Positions 7,125 to 11,026 of a DNA stretch of 11,026 nucleotides are shown piece by piece. The stretch lies in the NCBI GenBank assembly GCA_023436515.1, contig JAEZIV010000379.1, positions 1 through 11,026 on the forward strand. The letters are read 5' to 3'. The DNA comes from Bacillota bacterium (GTDB taxonomy: Bacteria > Bacillota > Clostridia > Acetivibrionales > DSM-1351). How positions within the stretch are numbered: position 1 is the first letter of the stretch; the number at the start of each line of letters is the position of its first letter. Under the pieces are notes generated by a model. That model was not told where the DNA came from. It searched no databases and saw nothing but the letters and a program-made list of their open reading frames with translations. The translations under genes and the position numbers were made by a program.

Positions 7125-7816
7125 AGGAGATTTTTTCTTCCCCTGTCTTCGGGTTGCTAATATCTTTACTGGCATTTGAAATAGGTATTTTGATAAATAA
7201 AAAAACCAGGCTTGCGATACTCAATCCCCTAATGCTGGCAATGATGATTGTTATGGGGATTTTAGTGCTTTTAAAAATACCTTTGGAGGATTACAAAAAG
7301 GGCGGGGACTTTATCTCAATGTTTTTGACTCCGGCCACAGTTATACTTGCGGTACCGCTGTATAAAAACATAAATTCACTAAAAAAGGACTATGTTGCAA
7401 TTATTGGTGGAGTAATTATAGGCAGCATAACTGCTATAATAGGAGTATGGTTGATGGGAAAGGCCTTTGGGATTTCCCCAGAATTACTTGCATCGCTTAT
7501 ACCTAAATCAATTACAACCCCTTTAGGGATTGAACTATCCACTCAGTTAGGTGGGATTCCATCAGTAACAGTTGCTGCTATTATTGTGACAGGGATCACT
7601 GGGGCGGTTTTCTCTCCGATTCTGCTAAAGCTGTTCAGAATTGAGGACAAGACTGCAAAAGGCATAGCAATAGGAACCTCCGCCCATGCATTAGGGACGA
7701 CAAAGGCAGTTGAAATGGGGGAGACTGAGGGAGCAATGAGCGGTCTGGCAATTGGTTTGGCAGGGCTTGTTACAGTTATTGTCGCCACAGTATTGTACCG
7801 GCTGGGAGTATTCTAG
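7121..7816 (+). CDS. lrgB: LrgB family membrane protein (LrgAB partner)
   Basis: A 231-residue polytopic membrane protein with about six to seven helices that pairs with LrgA. Diagnostic stretches are SLIPKSITTPLGIELS (about 125-140), the GIPSVTVAAIIVTGITGAV helix, GIAIGTSAHALGTTKA (about 181-196) and GAMSGLAIGLAGL. These match the conserved core shared by LrgB/CidB and the plastid LrgAB homologue PLGG1, a glycolate/glycerate transporter. The start ATG lies inside the lrgA stop (ATGA), and AAGAGGAGG (7104-7112) is 8 bases upstream, so the two are translationally coupled. No obvious terminator follows in the next 150 bases. Its natural substrate or role in lysis control cannot be read from sequence. 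Confidence 0.93.
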   Translation: MKEIFSSPVFGLLISLLAFEIGILINKKTRLAILNPLMLAMMIVMGILVLLKIPLEDYKKGGDFISMFLTPATVILAVPLYKNINSLKKDYVAIIGGVIIGSITAIIGVWLMGKAFGISPELLASLIPKSITTPLGIELSTQLGGIPSVTVAAIIVTGITGAVFSPILLKLFRIEDKTAKGIAIGTSAHALGTTKAVEMGETEGAMSGLAIGLAGLVTVIVATVLYRLGVF

Positions 7817-7871
7817 CAAGGTACACCACTTCCATCAATTCAGACTGGCAAGGACCTTCGAAATAAGAGAC

Positions 7872-7900
7872 TTGATTTGTGGCTGAGGGTATCATACATT
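7872..7900 (+). promoter_or_regulatory. Candidate promoter for the papain-like gene
   Basis: TTGATT (7872-7877), a 17-base spacer and TACATT (7895-7900), about 75 bases before the GTG start. A moderate match; the -10 is weak. Confidence 0.35.
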
Positions 7901-7961
7901 AGGTGCATTTCTAACGTATATATTTATGTCTACAAAAACTAGATTATTAAGCCATATATTT

Positions 7962-7970
7962 AAGGGAGGT
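7962..7970 (+). promoter_or_regulatory. Strong ribosome binding site before an ATG/GTG overlap
   Basis: AAGGGAGGT ends 5 bases before the GTG at 7976 that opens the long frame. An out-of-frame ATG at 7974 is followed at once by TGA (ATGTGA), so this site could also load ribosomes on an AUG-stop pair. The GTG is the only plausible start close to the site for the long frame. Confidence 0.7.
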
Positions 7971-7975
7971 ATAAT

Positions 7976-8656
7976 GTGAAAAATATATATGTTATATTAT
8001 CCTCTACTCCTACAATGATGGGTAGATTCATTCGTGTATTTACCAGAAGCTTCTACAATCATTCTTCTATCAGTCTTACCGAAGGCTTGGAGGAGATGTA
8101 TTCCTTTGCGCGATATAGAGCCTCAAATCCACTTGTGGGAGGCTTTGTAAAGGAATTTCCCAAGCGTCTTTCCCATGGGAGAAATATGGATGATGTTTAT
8201 ATTAAAGTATACAAAATTCCGGTAACAGAAAAGCAATTTGAAGCTATAAAGGGATTTATCTATGCTATTCGGGATGATCAGGAGGAGAATATTTATGACA
8301 CTCTTGCAGCCCTAGGAGTTTTCTTTAAGCATAGGTTTAGTACGTACAAGGCATACACCTGTTCTGGTTTTGTTGTTCAGTCTCTATCAAAAGGGGAAGT
8401 AATTTCAAATAGTGTTATCTCAAAGAATGTTATTCCTGACGAGATACAGAAATTTCTTGATAAATATACTGTTTTCTGCGGCTGCCTAAAGAATTACAAG
8501 CCAATAACCAATGAACTTACCGAATCAGATGAGTTTTATATCAGGCTTGGTTTTGTCAGAGAGGTTAAGATGACTCTTCACCATTTCTATCATCTGATAA
8601 GGCGAAACGGAACAATGGAGTATGTATACATGTCCAATAAGTCTCACAATGCTTGA
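7976..8656 (+). CDS. Predicted permuted papain-fold (YiiX/LRAT-like) hydrolase
   Basis: A 226-residue soluble protein with no signal peptide, starting at GTG behind a strong ribosome site. Two motifs suggest the circularly permuted NlpC/P60-papain fold, in which the catalytic His precedes the Cys. The first is FYNHSSISL with His29, followed by a strand LEEMYSFARY. The second is KAYTCSGFVVQSL with Cys129 at the start of a helix. The spacing and order resemble YiiX/YebB-like proteins found in many clostridia, usually annotated as hypothetical. Such enzymes may act on peptidoglycan or acyl/amide bonds, but no substrate can be named. The C-terminal about 60 residues (from KNYKPITNE) show nothing I recognise. 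It converges with the minus-strand phosphoesterase, 44 bases between stop codons. I am fairly sure it is a real gene and moderately sure of the fold. Confidence 0.72.
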   Translation: MKNIYVILSSTPTMMGRFIRVFTRSFYNHSSISLTEGLEEMYSFARYRASNPLVGGFVKEFPKRLSHGRNMDDVYIKVYKIPVTEKQFEAIKGFIYAIRDDQEENIYDTLAALGVFFKHRFSTYKAYTCSGFVVQSLSKGEVISNSVISKNVIPDEIQKFLDKYTVFCGCLKNYKPITNELTESDEFYIRLGFVREVKMTLHHFYHLIRRNGTMEYVYMSNKSHNA

Positions 8657-8665
8657 AAATATTTT

Positions 8666-8722
8666 AGAGCTGCTTAAGTCTTTGTAAATCAGTATATATG
8701 TTACATAGGCCTAAGAAGCTCT
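8666..8722. terminator. Possible bidirectional terminator between convergent genes
   Basis: AGAGCTGCTTAAG (8666-8678) can pair with CCTAAGAAGCTCT (8710-8722), with two mismatches and a loop of about 31 bases. The right arm lies inside the last codons of the minus-strand gene. T-rich sequence flanks it on each strand but the tracts are short, so this is a weak candidate. Confidence 0.35.
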
Positions 8723-9570
8723 TTATATCTGTACTCTAAATTATTATGCACCATTTCGGAAGGTAGCTGCAAAACTGTTATCTCCGGCGGAGAAAAGAAC
8801 CTGAAGGGAAATAGTACGTTTCCCAGCCCTCTATTTAAGTAAATATTTATACCATTTACCTTGTGAAGTCCTCTATAATATCCCATTTTACTGAGCCGTT
8901 CATTTCTCATTAGCTTAAATTCGAGTCTGAAGGGCATCCATATTTGTCCACCGTGGAAATGACCGCACAAAAGGAAGTCTACTTTGTTTTCAGGTAATTC
9001 AAATACAATATCCGGATTATGAGAAAAGGCAATGTTTATTCTTCCACTTTGAAGGGACGGGACGATTCCTTCAAAGGCTTTGTTTATATCAGGAGTACCT
9101 CTTTTATAGTCATCAATTCCAATCAAGTTATAAGCGGAGCTACCTTTATATATTGTTACACTTTTGTTTAACAAGACACAGGCTCCGGCAGCTTCAATTG
9201 CTTCAACTAGTGATGCCGGGTTTTTAACCGTGCTGCGGAGAGCTTGATGGTCATGATTACCAAAGGAAAGGTAAACCTTGAATTCCTTAGTTACTAATGT
9301 CAACAACCTTATGAATTTTGGCAGCTCCTTAAATTTTTCAATGTAATCGCCGGTCATAATAATTATATCGGGCTCTATTTGCCTTAGCTGGGCAATGAGC
9401 TTGGGAACACTAATAAAAAACTTATTTATATGTATATCCGACAGCTGCACAATCCTCAGACCCTTGGAATCTGTGCTAAAACTAATAAAGCTTTTTGTTA
9501 ATATTGCGGCTTCAATTCTCATATAAGTCAGCAGCAAGATTACAATAGCAAGCAAAGTAATGTATACCAT
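8701..9570 (-). CDS. Membrane-anchored metallophosphoesterase (YkuE/YaeI-like)
   Basis: A 289-residue protein with one N-terminal hydrophobic helix (about residues 2-17, uncleaved-anchor character) followed by a calcineurin-like phosphoesterase domain. The dinuclear metal site is complete: SDIHI with Asp45 and His47, TGDYIE with Asp75, GNHD with Asn105 and His106, SHNPD with His184, and GHFHGGQ with His204 and His206. This motif set matches the YkuE/YaeI group, some members of which hydrolyse UDP-diacylglucosamine-type lipids or other phosphoesters at the membrane; the substrate here is unknown. GGAG (plus-strand 9580-9583) sits 9 bases before the ATG. A good minus-strand promoter lies at 9606-9634. 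It is transcribed away from the HD-GYP gene and toward the papain-like gene. Confidence 0.9.
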   Translation of the reverse strand: MVYITLLAIVILLLTYMRIEAAILTKSFISFSTDSKGLRIVQLSDIHINKFFISVPKLIAQLRQIEPDIIIMTGDYIEKFKELPKFIRLLTLVTKEFKVYLSFGNHDHQALRSTVKNPASLVEAIEAAGACVLLNKSVTIYKGSSAYNLIGIDDYKRGTPDINKAFEGIVPSLQSGRINIAFSHNPDIVFELPENKVDFLLCGHFHGGQIWMPFRLEFKLMRNERLSKMGYYRGLHKVNGINIYLNRGLGNVLFPFRFFSPPEITVLQLPSEMVHNNLEYRYKELLRPM

Positions 9571-9605
9571 TTGAGAATGCTCCTATTCGTTAATACCGTA
9601 GCTTA

Positions 9606-9634
9606 AGTATATATAATATTTAGAGGTTTGTAAA
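9606..9634 (-). promoter_or_regulatory. Predicted promoter for the metallophosphoesterase gene
   Basis: Read on the minus strand: TTTACA (9634-9629), a 17-base spacer and TATACT (9611-9606). This is a good sigma-A match about 35 bases before the start codon, implying a leader of roughly 30 bases. Confidence 0.6.
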
Positions 9635-9671
9635 ATCGGTAGGTCTATTATTTCTATTTTACATATATATT

Positions 9672-9692
9672 AAAAAGTTGTTGCTACTTTTT
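9672..9692. repeat. 7-7-7 inverted repeat between the divergent promoters
   Basis: AAAAAGT (9672-9678) and ACTTTTT (9686-9692) are exact reverse complements around a 7-base spacer. The right arm overlaps the -35 of the HD-GYP promoter by two bases. It could be an operator acting on one or both divergent genes. A terminator role is less likely because it stands upstream of both genes. Confidence 0.5.
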
Positions 9693-9720
9693 GACACAGT
9701 CAGTATAATTATGTTATTAT
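9691..9720 (+). promoter_or_regulatory. Predicted sigma-A promoter for the HD-GYP gene
   Basis: Perfect -35 TTGACA (9691-9696), an 18-base spacer and TATTAT (9715-9720) with a TGt extension at 9712-9714. This gives a leader of about 85 bases. I see no cyclic-di-GMP riboswitch core or other known riboswitch in it. Confidence 0.7.
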
Positions 9721-9811
9721 AATCCACAATACCACAAGTAGATGCTATATTATGTCATAGTCTATGTTGTTTATATTTGGCATACATCATAATTAGTAAT
9801 CAGAGGAAGAA

Positions 9812-10879
9812 ATGAGACAGATAAGGATATCGAACTGTGAGCCGGGTATGGTTCTCGGAAAAGCAATTTTCAATGGTAGTTTAATTCTTCTGGAAGCGGG
9901 CGCTCTTTTGACAGAATCGTATATTGAGCGCTTAAAAGATATGGGAGTTTCGGAGGTCTATATTGAGGATGATATTTCTGAGGATCTGGTTATTCGTGGT
10001 GTAGTTAAGCAGGAGACAAGGCAGGAAGCAATAGCCTTTATAAAAAAATCCATGGATAATTATCTAACTATGGAGATATTGGATTCTCAGGAAGCAATTG
10101 AGTTAGTCGCTAAAATATTAGATGATATATTAACTACTGAAGATCTAATCGTCAGCTTGATGGATATAAAGACCTGTGACTCTTATACCTACTCACATTG
10201 CGTTAATGTCTGCATTCTTTCCATAATAACCGGTATGAAGCTGAATTTAAGTGCTGACCAGCTAAGGGAGCTTGGTGTTGGAGCTCTTATGCATGATATA
10301 GGAAAAGTAATGATACCTTCTCAGATTCTCTTGAAAAAATCTGCATTATCTTCTGAGGAGTATGACATAATTAAGGAACATTCACTTCATGGATATAATA
10401 TACTTAAAAAAATGCCATTGATTACTGAGCATTCTGCCAGGGTAGCACTTGAACATCATGAGAGATTTGATGGAAAAGGATACCCAAGAGGGTTAACTCA
10501 GGAGCAAATACATATATTCTCCAGAATTGTAGCTATTACTGATATATTCGATGCACTTACATCGGATCGCATTTATAGAAACAAGATAAGTACAAATCAT
10601 GCAATAGAGTATTTAACTGTTATGGCTGCACCTACACTTGATTCAAAAGTCTTAAACTGCTTTATCGAAATTGTGCCTCCATATCCTGTAGGTACCGGCG
10701 TTATTCTTAATAACGGTGAAAAGGGAGTGGTAGTAAAACTAAACAAAAATTACCCTACTCGTCCGGTGGTGAGACTGGTATTTAATTCGGATGGAAGTAT
10801 AAAAGATGCTTATAATGAGATTAATCTGGCTGAAAATATTAATTATACCATTATAAATAACGCTGAACTCATAAAGTAA
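9812..10879 (+). CDS. HD-GYP domain cyclic-di-GMP phosphodiesterase
   Basis: A 355-residue cytoplasmic protein without membrane segments. Residues 1-60 form a small N-terminal domain common in clostridial HD-GYP proteins. The HD-GYP domain spans about 115-285 and keeps the expected metal and catalytic residues: His129 (YSHCVNV), His161-Asp162 (HDIGK), His190 (KEHSLHGY), His215-His216 (EHHERFDGKGYPRG), the GYP triad at 223-225, and Asp244 (ITDIFDALT). It should therefore be able to hydrolyse c-di-GMP to pGpG or GMP. The C-terminal about 70 residues (PYPVGTGVILNNGEKGVVV and on) look like a small beta domain often attached to this group. GAGGA lies 4 bases before the ATG. It has its own strong promoter and is divergent from the phosphoesterase. 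No receiver or PAS domain is present, so its input signal is unknown. Confidence 0.93.
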   Translation: MRQIRISNCEPGMVLGKAIFNGSLILLEAGALLTESYIERLKDMGVSEVYIEDDISEDLVIRGVVKQETRQEAIAFIKKSMDNYLTMEILDSQEAIELVAKILDDILTTEDLIVSLMDIKTCDSYTYSHCVNVCILSIITGMKLNLSADQLRELGVGALMHDIGKVMIPSQILLKKSALSSEEYDIIKEHSLHGYNILKKMPLITEHSARVALEHHERFDGKGYPRGLTQEQIHIFSRIVAITDIFDALTSDRIYRNKISTNHAIEYLTVMAAPTLDSKVLNCFIEIVPPYPVGTGVILNNGEKGVVVKLNKNYPTRPVVRLVFNSDGSIKDAYNEINLAENINYTIINNAELIK

Positions 10880-10900
10880 TCACAAGTATACATATTTTTG

Positions 10901-10929
10901 TTGACAAACACTACATTTGTCATTATAAT
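10901..10929 (+). promoter_or_regulatory. Perfect consensus sigma-A promoter for tRNA-Leu, containing a dyad
   Basis: TTGACA (10901-10906), exactly 17 bases and TATAAT (10924-10929); both hexamers are perfect. It ends 14 bases before the tRNA. Within it, TGACAAA (10902-10908) and TTTGTCA (10916-10922) form an exact inverted repeat around 7 bases. Confidence 0.88.
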
Positions 10930-10943
10930 AAGAAATGCTTCGT

Positions 10944-11026
<83 letters not shown>

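Noticed and set aside
7817..7975. Search for a terminator or small RNA after lrgB
   Set aside because: The only pairing seen is a 5-bp AAGGT/ACCTT with a long loop and no T tract; apart from the weak promoter at 7872-7900 and the ribosome site I see nothing there.
4677..9639. An exact 13-base match TTTGTAAAATCGG at 4677-4689 (before uvrB) and 9627-9639 (divergent region)
   Set aside because: In 11 kb of AT-rich DNA about one such match is expected by chance. The second copy contains the minus-strand -35 of the phosphoesterase promoter while the first fits no promoter, so a shared site is not supported.
9721..9811. Possible cyclic-di-GMP riboswitch in the leader of the HD-GYP gene
   Set aside because: The conserved GEMM core elements are absent and the AT-rich leader shows no matching paired elements.

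Overview
The window is moderately AT-rich DNA that reads like an ordinary chromosomal stretch from a low-GC, Gram-positive anaerobe of the Clostridia. A Ruminiclostridium/Clostridium-type genome is my best guess. The reasons are strong GGAGG ribosome sites, the mix of NupOPQ-, TrpS-, MntP-, UvrB-, LrgAB- and HD-GYP-type proteins with clostridial sequence character, and a tRNA gene that encodes its own CCA. The placement rests on protein character alone. No phage, transposon, CRISPR or toxin genes are visible.

Layout from left to right, plus strand unless noted. (1) The tail of a nucleoside-type ABC ATPase (1-398), cut by the window edge, followed by its two permeases (398-1477 and 1479-2420) in a tightly packed operon. 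A 57-residue two-helix membrane protein (2482-2655) probably rides behind them. (2) trpS (2797-3816), whose start codon lies in a perfect 9-bp triplicate, closed by a long-stem terminator. (3) mntP (3987-4553), a manganese exporter, with a perfect 16-bp palindrome in its promoter region. (4) uvrB (4710-6692), preceded by a LexA-box-like palindrome that overlaps the predicted -35 element and also forms the tip of a terminator hairpin. (5) lrgA/lrgB (6774-7816), overlapping by 4 bp and possibly read through from uvrB. (6) A GTG-started gene (7976-8656) that looks like a permuted papain-fold (YiiX/LRAT-like) hydrolase. It converges on a minus-strand membrane-anchored metallophosphoesterase (8701-9570). 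(7) A 241-bp divergent regulatory region with two well-formed promoters and a dyad between them. It drives the phosphoesterase leftward and an HD-GYP cyclic-di-GMP phosphodiesterase (9812-10879) rightward. (8) A tRNA-Leu(UAG) gene (10944-11026) with a perfect consensus promoter containing a 7-7-7 dyad.

Most genes form independent housekeeping or accessory units rather than one pathway: nucleoside uptake, tryptophan charging, metal efflux, excision repair, membrane/cell-wall homeostasis and second-messenger turnover. I see no convincing new multi-gene system. The most interesting signals are regulatory: the LexA-like box at uvrB, the palindromes at mntP and tRNA-Leu, the dyad between the divergent promoters, the repeated start codon of trpS, and the AUG-UGA overlap at the start of the papain-like gene.
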